A stretch of DNA of 64,000 nt from contig PLYA01000054.1 of assembly GCA_003153315.1 (NCBI GenBank), positions 62,001 to 126,000 of the forward strand, read 5' to 3'. This document shows positions 8,718 to 18,025 of this stretch, in pieces. How positions within the stretch are numbered: the stretch's first letter is position 1; each line of letters opens with the position of its first letter. Source of the stretch: Bacteroidota bacterium. GTDB taxonomy: Bacteria > Bacteroidota > Bacteroidia > B-17B0 > Aurantibacillaceae. Position numbers and translations under genes: made by a program. The notes below the pieces were generated by a model. That model saw nothing but the letters and a program-made list of their open reading frames with translations, did no database searches and was not told the DNA's origin.

Positions 8718-10721
8718 CTATTTTACATTTATTAATTTGAATTTTTCGTTCTTTCCCACAAAATCTGCTGTGGCAAAAATTTGCTCTGATTTCTTATCCA
8801 AACTTAAGAATTTCCCATTTACCGCTTTGAAGGCTACATAATTACTATCAAGTTCAGTAATCTCAAATGTTTCCCAATCTGCGGATCTTTCTTTACTGGC
8901 ATTTATTTCGCCATTTTTATATAGCTCGCAACAAAAAAACTTACCAGTATGTGCTTTAAATGTAGCTTGATTGTTTTCAAATCTAATCAGTAAAAAAGTT
9001 TCCCACCCAGCGGGTTTATCTCTATTTACTATAATAGTACTTTCTTCTGCACAAATGTATTTGTTATTACTTGCCCTTAAGCTGATATGTGTTCTGCTTT
9101 TTTCCTTCTTTCCAATTTCATTAATTGGTTGTATTTGCCCTATATTTCCACCGCTAAAACTACACCAATCCTTTAAGGTAATATCATCTCTATGATCAAA
9201 AAAGGCCATATAATTTCCGGGATAGCTTCCGGTATACGCATTAACACAGGGAATATTTAAATCTTGGGCAGCTAACATTACTGTAAGATGTTCTTGTATT
9301 ACTTTACCATGCCAATCTTCAGCTTTCACTTCCAAAGGATTAATAGGCATATAGGCTATTACAGCATATTTTTTATCATATTGAGTACTTATATTTTTTC
9401 TTATTTCTTCTATTTTCCTTTGAGATTCCATTTTGTCAAACCTTTGAGTCTTATTCGCATCTATCAAGTTATCTAAAATTACCAATACTGGGAAACTAAA
9501 AACAATCCATTTAACTATTTTGTTAGATTGAGACAATTCTTTAAAAACAAAAACAAAAGTTATGATAAAGTACATTACTTCCGTGTTTATAATTCTGTTA
9601 ATTGCTCGCATAGATGAAAAACCAGGTATTTCAAAAATTACCCTCCATAGGGTATATCCACCTATGTTTAAACAAAATATGAAGCTTAGAAAAAGCCCTA
9701 ATAACATAAAAGTTATAAATCTCCTTTTTTGTGAATCTATTTTAGTTGACTGTAAAACAAAAGGTGTAATTATTATTCCTATTAAAGGTAATGCCCCAAT
9801 AAATAGATAATGATCCCACCAAAGTTCAAAACCATATGCACTCTGTTCATATAAAAACATCCAAAAAACAGTAGCATACGGAGGAAAAAAATAAGATTGT
9901 AAACGAGGTATAGATGATACGGTATTTTCAAATTTTCGCATTCCTAATGTGTGAGCCACATCTATATATGGTTTCATTAGTGGCATTAAGAGTAAGATAG
10001 CAATAACTAGTATTACTAAATGATAGCCTGTGTTTTTTATCTTTTTAAACTGGTTAAAAAAGGTGTAGTCTCTATATATAATAAAGTAAGCTATAAATAA
10101 GAACATTAAAATATAAATGGATAAAAAACCCAAATAAATTCCGCAATAAAACTGAAATACAATTCCAAACACAGTCAAAAAAAAATATTTTATTTTATTT
10201 TCGGTTAAATATTTCCAGCACCAATAAAAAATTAAGGGTACCATAAATTTTGGAAAAATTTGGGCATGGCCAATTTGCCCCACATTATATAACGAAAATG
10301 CAAATACATATGCCCCAACGGCAGAAAGAAGTGCGTTTTGCGACCACTTATTTAAAGCCCAAAAACAACAAATAAAGTTTAGTGCAAATAAGACTAAAAT
10401 CCACCATTGAAACGAAGTTTCTCTATCCAAACCTATTATCCGAAAAAAGGAATAGATTGGCACCGTTCCTAATAAATTATCAGATAAAGCAATTACATTT
10501 TTGTAAGGATACATAAAAGGGGCATCCCAATATTTATCGATTTTTCCGCTTAAAAATTTATGGCCATGTTCAAGTATATAATTATTAAAGCGCGTATCTC
10601 CTAAATCCCCCGGCATCTTTGAAAAATCCGTATCAAATATATTTACAGGCACAAAATATAGTCCTGCAAAAAGAAGTAAAAGTGGTATAAGAAAAGGTAA
10701 TATTTTTTTGTAAAGGCTCAT
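8718..10721 (-). CDS. Polytopic GT-C-like membrane protein with C-terminal fascin-like beta-trefoil
   Basis: A 667-residue protein with about 12 membrane spans. The first periplasmic loop reads GDLGDTRFNNYILEHGHKFL, a pattern of uncharacterised YfhO-like GT-C transferases with an Asp-Arg pair; NAPF-like DAPFMYPYKN and SDN follow. After the last span, about 110 residues of soluble domain lead to a fascin-like beta-trefoil at 545-667 with the three lobes recognisable by NKYICA, GKFFCC, NGKFLS and two WETF blocks. The trefoil is clearly paralogous to that of the next gene downstream (shared FKAVNGKFLSLD-type and GKNEKF endings), while the membrane halves belong to different GT-C families. The start lies 1 bp from the end of the holin-family gene, so the three are likely one transcript. 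Confidence 0.7.
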   Translation of the reverse strand: MSLYKKILPFLIPLLLLFAGLYFVPVNIFDTDFSKMPGDLGDTRFNNYILEHGHKFLSGKIDKYWDAPFMYPYKNVIALSDNLLGTVPIYSFFRIIGLDRETSFQWWILVLFALNFICCFWALNKWSQNALLSAVGAYVFAFSLYNVGQIGHAQIFPKFMVPLIFYWCWKYLTENKIKYFFLTVFGIVFQFYCGIYLGFLSIYILMFLFIAYFIIYRDYTFFNQFKKIKNTGYHLVILVIAILLLMPLMKPYIDVAHTLGMRKFENTVSSIPRLQSYFFPPYATVFWMFLYEQSAYGFELWWDHYLFIGALPLIGIIITPFVLQSTKIDSQKRRFITFMLLGLFLSFIFCLNIGGYTLWRVIFEIPGFSSMRAINRIINTEVMYFIITFVFVFKELSQSNKIVKWIVFSFPVLVILDNLIDANKTQRFDKMESQRKIEEIRKNISTQYDKKYAVIAYMPINPLEVKAEDWHGKVIQEHLTVMLAAQDLNIPCVNAYTGSYPGNYMAFFDHRDDITLKDWCSFSGGNIGQIQPINEIGKKEKSRTHISLRASNNKYICAEESTIIVNRDKPAGWETFLLIRFENNQATFKAHTGKFFCCELYKNGEINASKERSADWETFEITELDSNYVAFKAVNGKFLSLDKKSEQIFATADFVGKNEKFKLINVK

Positions 10722-10722
10722 A

Positions 10723-11076
10723 TTAACCCTTCTTTACACCTGCCAAGGCATCTAATATGGATGAAATAAAAGATAACACGATACTAAATAAAAGTGCCGG
10801 AAAAAAACCATTTACATGAAACCCCTCCACCATATATTTAGCTAAAATAATGATGAGTGCATTTATCACTAAGTAAAAAAAACCAAGAGTAAGAATAGTT
10901 ACCGGTATAGTAAGAAAAACCAATATGGGCTTTAGCACTGCGTTTAAAAATGCCAATACAATAGCCAGAATAAAAGCTGTAAAAAAACTATTCCCGTCAA
11001 TACTTACACCAGGTAATAGCCATGCAGTAATTAGAACTGCAACCGTTGATAAGATTAATTTTATTATAAAATTCAT
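10723..11076 (-). CDS. Phage holin superfamily IV / YvlD-type membrane protein
   Basis: 117 residues with four tightly spaced membrane spans; LPGVSIDGN follows the first and FLNAVLKPIL precedes the third, as in the PF04020 (DUF360, YvlD) family. The family name refers to mycobacteriophage holins, but chromosomal copies like this are ordinary small membrane proteins of unknown role; no phage genes are nearby. It heads the minus-strand group with the two trefoil GT-C genes and is divergent from the S8 peptidase gene. Confidence 0.85.
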   Translation of the reverse strand: MNFIIKLILSTVAVLITAWLLPGVSIDGNSFFTAFILAIVLAFLNAVLKPILVFLTIPVTILTLGFFYLVINALIIILAKYMVEGFHVNGFFPALLFSIVLSFISSILDALAGVKKG

Positions 11077-11116
11077 AACTTGTATAAAATCCGGCTAAAA
11101 TTAGTAATTTAGTTGT

Positions 11117-13267
11117 ATGAATAGATTTGTATTTTTTGCATTTTTCATTTCTGCAACTTGTTTTGCCCAGTATGTAAAAATGAATACAGCTCTTATAAAA
11201 GCTCTACATACAAATATTTTAAAAACATATCCGGTTTTAGTGCAAGGAAATATAGGTGTGGTAAAAGATTTTACCAGTTCTCACAAAGGTTATTTCAAAT
11301 ATAGCACAGGTAATATTAGCTCTGTGTGCCTTACAGGTAAAGCTATTCAGGAATTGTCTAAAAATAGACAAATTAAAAGAATAGAATATTACGTAAACCA
11401 TCTGCGAACATTAGATGACACTTCAAATATCAAAAATAACGTACTTAAAGTTCATCACGGAGTAGCTCCATTGCCTCAAGCTTATGATGGTTCAGGTGTT
11501 ATATTCGGTTTAATTGACACTGGTATGGATTTTACACACCCTGATTTTAAAGATAATACTGGCAAAACCCGCATAAAATGGTTTTGGGATCAAAACCCGG
11601 GGTATACAGGAGGTGATATTCCTCAACCATTTAATTACGGACAAGAGTGGAACAATCAGGAATTAGACAGTGGCTTATCTACATTTATAGATTGGGGTGC
11701 TTATGGACATGGAACAAGGGTTGCCGGTATAGCTACGGGTAATGGAAGAGGTAACTCTATTTACGAAGGGATAGCAACCAAGGCAGATATTATGTGTGTG
11801 GCAATTGATTTTAGCAGTAATGGTCCGGTAATTTCTGATGCGGTGAATTATTTGGTTAATAAAGCGACCTCAGCTAATAAACCCCTTGTTATTAATATAA
11901 GTCTGGGAGATTATTATGGTTCGCACGACGGACAAGATTTACAGGCACAGATTATTGATGGCATGACGGCAAATATCCCCGGACTTTGTGTGGTTGCAGC
12001 AGCAGGTAATGCAGGAAATATGCCAATTCATTTACAAAGTAATGTTAATGCTGATACCGGTTTTACATTTACCCGAATCCCATCCGCTAATCAAATTGAC
12101 TATGGTGTATTTGCAGATACCCTTAATTTTAAAAACGTACGATATACCATAGGTGTATACGATTCTACAAATTATCAATATCAGGGTAATATTGGTTTTA
12201 GAAATATAACTTCTTGTTTAAATACCGTTATTAATGATACTATCTTTAATGGGGGCAGACGCATTGGTGTTGTGCAAACGGCTGCTGCGGTTAATGGAGG
12301 AACATACGAATTGGACGTTAATATTATTGCGGATTCTATTGGGTATTTCTGGACATTAGAAACCACGGGTTCCGGTTTTTTTGATGCTTGGTACAATCCT
12401 GACGGAAATGGAGATCTTGAGTTTGTTCCAACAAATAAGATTCCAGCAACGCTCGCAAGTATACCAAGAATGACCTTTTATAAAGCTCCAGATTTTAATC
12501 AATCCATTTGTACAAGTTTTCAGTGTAGCAATAATGTTCTTACGGTAGCCAATTATACTGAACGTACAGGTTTTACTACTTTTGGCGGTGTATTCTGTCC
12601 TAAACCCGGCCCTTATGATACACTTGCTTATGATTGTAGCCGTGGGCCAACTCGCGACGGGCGAATTAAACCGGATATTGCGGCAACCGGAGACAATATT
12701 GTTGCACCGGGGGCTTTATGGGCATGCCAAGATCAGGCCATTAATTTTCCTAATGACTGTAATTCTTCTCAAGATACTTTATATATGATATTTAGCGGAA
12801 CCTCTTCTGCATCTCCAAACGTAGCCGGTGTTGCCGTATTATATATGCAGAAAAACCCCACAGCAACAAACCTGCAAGTTAAACAAGCTATTACAGGGTG
12901 TACAACTATCGACCGTTATACCGGCAGCAGTTTGCCCAACAATACCTGGGGTTATGGCAAGTTAGATGCTTACGATGCTTTATTATGTGATCAACAAACA
13001 ACAAGTATAAAATCATCGATAATTTTTGAGAGCGTGCAAGTGTTTCCAAACCCTGCGCAACAGCAAATTCAATTTGTATTTAAAAATGATGCCAACAATA
13101 ATGCAGATTTAACTATCTACTCTCTTTTGGGTGCACAGGTCTATCAAACACATACTACGGCAAATAATATTAGCCTGCCGGTGCAGCAACTTGCCGATGG
13201 ATTATATTTGTACAAAATTGTAAGAAACAACACACTTGTTTCTGAAGGGAAATTCATTAAAAATTAA
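11117..13267 (+). CDS. T9SS-exported subtilisin-like S8 peptidase
   Basis: A 716-residue protease with signal peptide (ends ATCFAQ, residue 18). The catalytic triad is intact: Asp134 in GLIDTGMDFTHPDF, His198 in GHGTRVAG and Ser563 in GTSSASP. A long insertion (about 300-500) between the His and Ser blocks matches extracellular S8A proteins with a beta-rich insert or PA-like segment. The last ~75 residues are a T9SS type A sorting domain (VFPNPAQQQIQF, DGLYLYKI, EGKFIKN). The protein should act outside the cell on protein substrates. It is followed after 2 bp by a peroxiredoxin gene. Confidence 0.9.
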   Translation: MNRFVFFAFFISATCFAQYVKMNTALIKALHTNILKTYPVLVQGNIGVVKDFTSSHKGYFKYSTGNISSVCLTGKAIQELSKNRQIKRIEYYVNHLRTLDDTSNIKNNVLKVHHGVAPLPQAYDGSGVIFGLIDTGMDFTHPDFKDNTGKTRIKWFWDQNPGYTGGDIPQPFNYGQEWNNQELDSGLSTFIDWGAYGHGTRVAGIATGNGRGNSIYEGIATKADIMCVAIDFSSNGPVISDAVNYLVNKATSANKPLVINISLGDYYGSHDGQDLQAQIIDGMTANIPGLCVVAAAGNAGNMPIHLQSNVNADTGFTFTRIPSANQIDYGVFADTLNFKNVRYTIGVYDSTNYQYQGNIGFRNITSCLNTVINDTIFNGGRRIGVVQTAAAVNGGTYELDVNIIADSIGYFWTLETTGSGFFDAWYNPDGNGDLEFVPTNKIPATLASIPRMTFYKAPDFNQSICTSFQCSNNVLTVANYTERTGFTTFGGVFCPKPGPYDTLAYDCSRGPTRDGRIKPDIAATGDNIVAPGALWACQDQAINFPNDCNSSQDTLYMIFSGTSSASPNVAGVAVLYMQKNPTATNLQVKQAITGCTTIDRYTGSSLPNNTWGYGKLDAYDALLCDQQTTSIKSSIIFESVQVFPNPAQQQIQFVFKNDANNNADLTIYSLLGAQVYQTHTTANNISLPVQQLADGLYLYKIVRNNTLVSEGKFIKN

Positions 13268-13269
13268 GT

Positions 13270-13815
13270 ATGCCAAAAAAGACTTTAAAAGAAGCCATCA
13301 TTAAAAAGGTTGTAAAAGCATCTGATAAAATAACTGCTAAAAAAACAACATTTGTTAAACACATAACAAGGCTTAAAGCAGGAGATGCCTCTCCCCTTTT
13401 TGAGGGAAAAGATCAAAACGGAAATCTTATTTCTTTAAATGATTTTAAAGGAAAGACCTTAGTACTTTATTTTTATCCAAAAGATGATACCAGTGGCTGC
13501 ACAGCGCAATCATGCAGTCTGCGTGATGAATATCAATACTTAACCAAAAAAGATTTTTCCGTAGTAGGTGTTAGTAAAGATGATGAGAAATCGCATCAAA
13601 AGTTTATCAAAAAATTCAGCCTTCCTTTTCCGCTTATTGCCGACGTAGATAAAACTATCATTAATGCTTTTGATGTGTGGGGCAAAAAAATGTTTATGGG
13701 TCGCATATTTGATGGTATTGTGCGCACCACCTTTCTTATTAAAGATAAAAAAATCATACGTGTTATTAGCGATGTGGATACTACAGAACACGCTAAGCAG
13801 GTAATGGAGGGCTAA
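13270..13815 (+). CDS. bcp: Thioredoxin-dependent peroxiredoxin, PrxQ/BCP type
   Basis: 181 residues. The core from about residue 35 matches atypical 2-Cys PrxQ: YFYPKDDTSGCTAQSC with peroxidatic Cys77 and resolving Cys82 five residues later. The enzyme reduces H2O2 and organic hydroperoxides in the cytoplasm with electrons from thioredoxin. The ~30-residue Lys-rich N-terminal extension (KKTLKEAIIKKVVKASDKI) is not part of the usual ~150-residue enzyme; similar basic extensions occur in Bacteroidota and may bind nucleic acid or be unstructured. It lies 2 bp behind the peptidase gene and 2 bp before the GT2 gene. Confidence 0.9.
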   Translation: MPKKTLKEAIIKKVVKASDKITAKKTTFVKHITRLKAGDASPLFEGKDQNGNLISLNDFKGKTLVLYFYPKDDTSGCTAQSCSLRDEYQYLTKKDFSVVGVSKDDEKSHQKFIKKFSLPFPLIADVDKTIINAFDVWGKKMFMGRIFDGIVRTTFLIKDKKIIRVISDVDTTEHAKQVMEG

Positions 13816-13817
13816 GT

Positions 13818-14582
13818 GTGATTAAGCTCTCTGTTGTAATTATAGCTTTTAACGAAGAAAAAAACATCGCCCGTTGCCTTGATTCGGTTAAAGAGGTTGC
13901 CGATGATGTAGTAGTTATTGATTCTTTCAGTACCGATAAAACCAAAGAAATTTGTCTAACTAAAGGTGCGCGCATTATTGAGCACACCTTTGAAGGACAC
14001 ATACAGCAAAAGAACTGGGCTATTACCCAAGCATTATACCCGCATGTTTTATCCTTAGATGCCGATGAGGCTTTAGATGATGAATTAAAGAAATCTATTT
14101 TACACGCTAAACAGAATTGGCAACACGATGGTTATTACATGAATCGTTTAACCAATTACTGCGGGCATTGGGTGAGGCATTGCGGATGGTATCCTGATAA
14201 GAAACTAAGGTTGTGGGATAGCAGAAAAGGCGAATGGCGCGGCACAAATCCACATGATAAATATGAATTGTTTGAAGGAGACAAAGCAACAGGGTACCTG
14301 ACAGGCAATATTTTACATTATAGCTTTTATACCATAGAAAGTCACATTAAGCAAATACAATACTTTACGGATATATCTGCAAAAGCCCTATTTGATAGCG
14401 GCCGTAAGCCTACATTATTAAAGCTGTATGTGAGTCCTGTAGCAAAGTTTATCGAAAGCTATGTATTAAAACTTGGCTTTTTAGATGGCAAATATGGTTT
14501 TGAGATTTGCAAGAACTCTGCCTGGGCAACCAAATTAAAATACCATAAGTTAAAAGCTTTGTATAAAGAACTCGGTAAGTAA
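13818..14582 (+). CDS. GT2 glycosyltransferase, LPS core (WaaE/KdtX-like)
   Basis: A 254-residue enzyme starting with GTG at 13818; a GGAGG seven bases upstream (13806-13810) supports this start. LSVVIIAFNEEKNI, SFSTDKT and the metal-binding LDADEALDDEL belong to the WaaE/KdtX-like GT2 group that adds glucose or related sugars to the inner core of lipopolysaccharide. WGLW-like RLWDSRKGEWRG also fits that group. Cytoplasmic or membrane-associated. The donor sugar cannot be deduced. Confidence 0.8.
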   Translation: MIKLSVVIIAFNEEKNIARCLDSVKEVADDVVVIDSFSTDKTKEICLTKGARIIEHTFEGHIQQKNWAITQALYPHVLSLDADEALDDELKKSILHAKQNWQHDGYYMNRLTNYCGHWVRHCGWYPDKKLRLWDSRKGEWRGTNPHDKYELFEGDKATGYLTGNILHYSFYTIESHIKQIQYFTDISAKALFDSGRKPTLLKLYVSPVAKFIESYVLKLGFLDGKYGFEICKNSAWATKLKYHKLKALYKELGK

Positions 14583-14601
14583 AATTTTATAATTTTACTT
14601 C

Positions 14602-15693
14602 ATGAAAAGGATATGCTTTAGCACACTTTTATTCTTTCTTATTCTTTCTGCAAAAAGCCAAAGTAAACTCACTGCGGGTTTTGATGCAAATGAGTACATG
14701 GAAGCATTGCGCGTTTCTTCTCAACACCTTGATAGTCTTTATCCAAGTTATGCGTTACCTGTAGTGGGCAATTACCAAAGAGTGTATCGCTCTCCGGTGG
14801 TGGGTTTAAAAAACAGATTTGATGTTTGGGTAAAAGATAACAACATCGGTATTATTTCAATAAGGGCTACTATTGCTGAAAGTGAATCATGGATAGAGAA
14901 TTTTTATATGGGCATGATTGCTAATGAAGGTAGTATTGTGCTTACCAACAAACAAGTATTTAAATACAAAATAGCTGCCGATACCAACGCTTATGTTCAT
15001 TTAGGCTGGATGGTTGGCTTGGGGCACATGGCTCCGGATATTGTATCCCATATTAATGAACTTTATTCTAAAGGCATTAAACAATTTATTATCATAGGTC
15101 ATAGTCAGGGTGGTGCCATTGCTTATTTACTGCGCTCCTATCTTCAATACTTAGATGAAAAAACATTACCTAAGGATATTATATTTAAAACCTATTGCAG
15201 TGCACCTCCCAAACCGGGCAATTTGTTTTATTCCTATGACTACGATTACATTACCCGTGGCGGCTGGGGCTTTAGAATTATCAATAAATTAGATTGGGTG
15301 CCCGAATCACCCTTTACGGTGCAAACAAGTGATGATGTGAATACCGTGAGCCCAATGAGAGACAGAGAAAAAGCCATGGAGCACTTGGGTTTTGCTTCTA
15401 AAGTGTATCTGCAAACCGTATATCGTAAACTGAACAGGGCAAGTAAAAAAACTTTAAAGCTTTATAATAAATACTTAGGGCATACCTTATATAAACTGAT
15501 TAAAAAGACACATCCCCAATATATAGAACCAGCTTACAAAGCCAGTGTCAACTATTGCATTACAGGCACTCCCATCATTTTGGTACCTACCGAGGCCTAT
15601 AAACAAAAGTTTCCCGATAACGGACAGAATGCCTTTTTACATCATTCCTATAAAAGCTATTTGTTTTTAACGCAAGAAAACTTCCCTAAGTAA
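14602..15693 (+). CDS. Secreted lipase-family alpha/beta hydrolase
   Basis: 363 residues with signal peptide (residues 1-20, ending AKSQ). The nucleophile elbow GHSQG at 166-170 places Ser168 in a class 3 lipase fold (IIIGHSQGGAIAYLL), and the following YCSAPPKPGN strand and WVPESP block match lipase_3 proteins. Asp and His partners are likely in the region 220-260 but I cannot assign them with certainty. Expected to hydrolyse lipids or esters in the periplasm or outside. Adjacent to the following TPR gene with no gap. Confidence 0.75.
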   Translation: MKRICFSTLLFFLILSAKSQSKLTAGFDANEYMEALRVSSQHLDSLYPSYALPVVGNYQRVYRSPVVGLKNRFDVWVKDNNIGIISIRATIAESESWIENFYMGMIANEGSIVLTNKQVFKYKIAADTNAYVHLGWMVGLGHMAPDIVSHINELYSKGIKQFIIIGHSQGGAIAYLLRSYLQYLDEKTLPKDIIFKTYCSAPPKPGNLFYSYDYDYITRGGWGFRIINKLDWVPESPFTVQTSDDVNTVSPMRDREKAMEHLGFASKVYLQTVYRKLNRASKKTLKLYNKYLGHTLYKLIKKTHPQYIEPAYKASVNYCITGTPIILVPTEAYKQKFPDNGQNAFLHHSYKSYLFLTQENFPK

Positions 15694-16005
15694 ATGACGC
15701 GATTAGAACAACTCCAACAAATGCTTACGCAAGAACCTGATGATACATTCTTGCAATATGCCATTGCTATGGAATATTTCTCTGCCAATGATTTTGAAAA
15801 AGCTCTTGGTTGTTTGAAGAGCATCATAGCTAACAAACCCGATTACCTCGCTGCTTATTACCAAACAGGCAAATGCCACGAAGAACTGAAACTGTTTGAA
15901 GAGGCTAAAAACATTTATAAAAAAGGCATTGAGCTTGCTCAGAAGCAAAACAAAACCAAAACGCTTAATGAGTTGAGAGAAGCTTTGTTTTTGCTGGAAG
16001 ATTAA
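15694..16005 (+). CDS. Small cytoplasmic TPR protein
   Basis: 103 residues with two tetratricopeptide repeats (EPDDTFLQYAIAMEYFSAND and the unit ending IIANKPDYLAAYYQTGK) and a third partial helix pair. No signal peptide. The ATG follows the lipase stop codon immediately, so both are probably translated from one message. Such short TPR proteins act as adaptors; the partner is unknown. Confidence 0.75.
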   Translation: MTRLEQLQQMLTQEPDDTFLQYAIAMEYFSANDFEKALGCLKSIIANKPDYLAAYYQTGKCHEELKLFEEAKNIYKKGIELAQKQNKTKTLNELREALFLLED

Positions 16006-16015
16006 TAAAGATAAA

Positions 16016-17476
16016 CTACTTACAAACACATAATGTATCCGGCTTTATTGTTTGTTTTTGATTGGGAAGAACAGAAACTTCTTTCATGTATATTATTTTT
16101 AGAGAAGTAATTTCTTTATCGGGATGAATTTTATTCCAATTGCTTAGTAAATAGTTGCAATAATAAGGGCGAATAAATGCATTATAGGTAAAAAGATAAT
16201 TCTCCTGATACTTACGCCACCTATCATCTTTAATTAGGGCAAGTATATTGGTAGGTTTTGCATAATCAATCTTTGCGCCGTTTCGGTTTAAATCAATCTT
16301 TAGAGAGTCTTTTGTGATGCCCAGAAAGATATACCAGCCATCATCTTTAAAAACAGTGGGTGCAAACATACCCCAGCTTTGATTAAAACGCAGGGCGTAT
16401 CCAAAACCATTGAACCTATCGGATACTGCCAAGCCTGAACCATTTATAGTACTAATATTCCATATCATACATAAGGCTAAGCAAAAGGACAGAAAGGAAT
16501 TTAGTATTACGTTGAAATAATAATTGGTTGAAAGTTTTGCCAGAAAAGATTTGTTGTGATGTATGTGTTTTGTATGTACTTCTTTGCGATGGATGAGTTT
16601 ATCGAAACGGTTCATGATGCTGGATGGAAGCAAGCCTATAAGAGTTGTGATGCCAATTAAATAAAACAAGCCTACATATAATGTTGAACAAATAGCTAAA
16701 TGGAGAGTTGTGATACACAAAATAAAAATTAAGCGGAAGTATGCGTTCTTAAAGGGAATGAATAGGAGGAAAGGAATTAGCATTTCAAACCAACGTATAA
16801 AAACAGTTAAGTATTTGAGGAGGGTAGAGTGGGGGAGGAGCATTTTGCCGAGAGGCCAGGTCATTTGATCGAGGCTGAGAGCATAGTGCAAAGCGGTCCC
16901 TTCGCTGTTCCATTCGGGAGAGTCTTTTAGTAAACCAGTGAAGAAGTAAACCGAAAAGAGTAATAATATATAAGCTAAAGTAGCGACTGATAGTGTTGTT
17001 TTCTTTTTAGGTTTTGTGGCATCTACCGAATAGAAATTACCCCAGGGGAGAAACATGCCCCAGAATAAAATTAAGCGTAACAAATCATCGCCACCCTGAA
17101 GGATAAGTGTGTTGCGGTTTTGCAGGGAGGTGAGCATGAACCATGCCAGAAAGGAAACGAGTTTTGTTTTGCAGCCTGCTAATAAAAATAAATAGATAAG
17201 TGCTGTTGCGATGAACAACATAAGTGCAAAACCATAACTATCATTAAACTGAAAGAGGGAGAAGTAGCCGGATTTCCAGAAGGAGAGCTCGATGGGGTTG
17301 AAGGGTACTACGCCAGTTTTGGTATAATGCGCAGTTAAAGATGTGGCGCGTATAGCTAAATCTATTAACAGAACTAAGGCAATGGCAATGCGCATTAAAC
17401 TAAGGGCGCGTATATCTAAACCATAGCATTGTTTTAGGCGGAGATAAAAACGGGATATGAAGATGGAGGTTGGCAA
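16016..17476 (-). CDS. HTTM-domain membrane protein (gamma-carboxylase-like)
   Basis: 486 residues with about eight to ten membrane spans. The block LQNRNTLILQGGDDLLRLIL followed by FWGMFLPWG is the signature of the HTTM (horizontally transferred transmembrane) family related to vitamin K-dependent gamma-carboxylase. Most bacterial members lack carboxylase activity and have no assigned reaction. The gene is convergent with the TPR gene (10-bp gap) and followed upstream by the cupin gene, 14 bp away, so the two are probably co-transcribed. Confidence 0.8.
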   Translation of the reverse strand: MPTSIFISRFYLRLKQCYGLDIRALSLMRIAIALVLLIDLAIRATSLTAHYTKTGVVPFNPIELSFWKSGYFSLFQFNDSYGFALMLFIATALIYLFLLAGCKTKLVSFLAWFMLTSLQNRNTLILQGGDDLLRLILFWGMFLPWGNFYSVDATKPKKKTTLSVATLAYILLLFSVYFFTGLLKDSPEWNSEGTALHYALSLDQMTWPLGKMLLPHSTLLKYLTVFIRWFEMLIPFLLFIPFKNAYFRLIFILCITTLHLAICSTLYVGLFYLIGITTLIGLLPSSIMNRFDKLIHRKEVHTKHIHHNKSFLAKLSTNYYFNVILNSFLSFCLALCMIWNISTINGSGLAVSDRFNGFGYALRFNQSWGMFAPTVFKDDGWYIFLGITKDSLKIDLNRNGAKIDYAKPTNILALIKDDRWRKYQENYLFTYNAFIRPYYCNYLLSNWNKIHPDKEITSLKIIYMKEVSVLPNQKQTIKPDTLCVCK

Positions 17477-17490
17477 GGGGTTGTTAACTT

Positions 17491-17850
17491 TTATTTGCTA
17501 TCGGGTGTAAAATGGTCTTCAGCATCTGCATGGGGCACTATGTATATCCTGTGCCATTCGTTACCCTCTATAATTTGCCACGTATGACCTCTGCCGTATA
17601 TATCTTTAGCTACCAATATAATGCCTGGTTCTATAATAAAAGAACTGCCGTTGCTTATAGTAAATTTTAATTTGCCCTTTAAAGTAATTACAAATTGGTA
17701 ACGGGGGGCTGGATGTGCCGATAACTGATAGGCATCTATTTCTGTTTGTACAAAAAAGCGGGTAGCATCAATATTTATGTTTTGGGGTATGCTGCCTTGC
17801 TGAAAAGAACACTCAACATCATTTATGTTAATAAGTTTAAAGGCTTTCAT
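17491..17850 (-). CDS. Small cupin-domain protein
   Basis: 119 residues forming a single cupin barrel: residues around HPAPRYQFVITLKGKLKF form cupin motif 1 and the region IEPGIILVAKD to GHTWQIIEGNEWHRIYI forms motif 2. The usual metal-binding His-x-His and Glu are incomplete, so it may bind a small ligand without catalysis. No signal peptide. It precedes the HTTM gene on the same strand. Confidence 0.75.
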   Translation of the reverse strand: MKAFKLININDVECSFQQGSIPQNINIDATRFFVQTEIDAYQLSAHPAPRYQFVITLKGKLKFTISNGSSFIIEPGIILVAKDIYGRGHTWQIIEGNEWHRIYIVPHADAEDHFTPDSK

Positions 17851-17997
17851 TTTTATTTATTGTTTAAAGATATTCATTTTCTATTCTCAACCAGTATGAC
17901 CCCCACGGGGATGCTAAAAGTTTATGAGGAGAAGTTATTTGTTCCTCGGAGATACCTTAATTCAACATTTATCATTCTTCATGTAACATTTCATTAC

Positions 17998-18005
17998 TAT
18001 CTTCG
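17998..18005 (+). promoter_or_regulatory. -7 box TATCTTCG before gcvT
   Basis: TATCTTCG matches the TAnnTTTG consensus with one change that is common in Bacteroidota, 20 bp before the gcvT ATG at 18026. No glycine riboswitch was recognisable in the 175-bp gap 17851-18025. Confidence 0.35.
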
Positions 18006-18025
18006 CCGCTTCAAAACTATTTAAT

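Noticed and set aside
10723-11076. Prophage holin
   Set aside because: No lysin, capsid or integrase genes nearby; PF04020 proteins are common chromosomal membrane proteins.
17746-18024. 92-codon plus-strand frame before gcvT
   Set aside because: Half of it is antisense to the cupin gene and the rest spans the gcvT promoter; composition is not protein-like.
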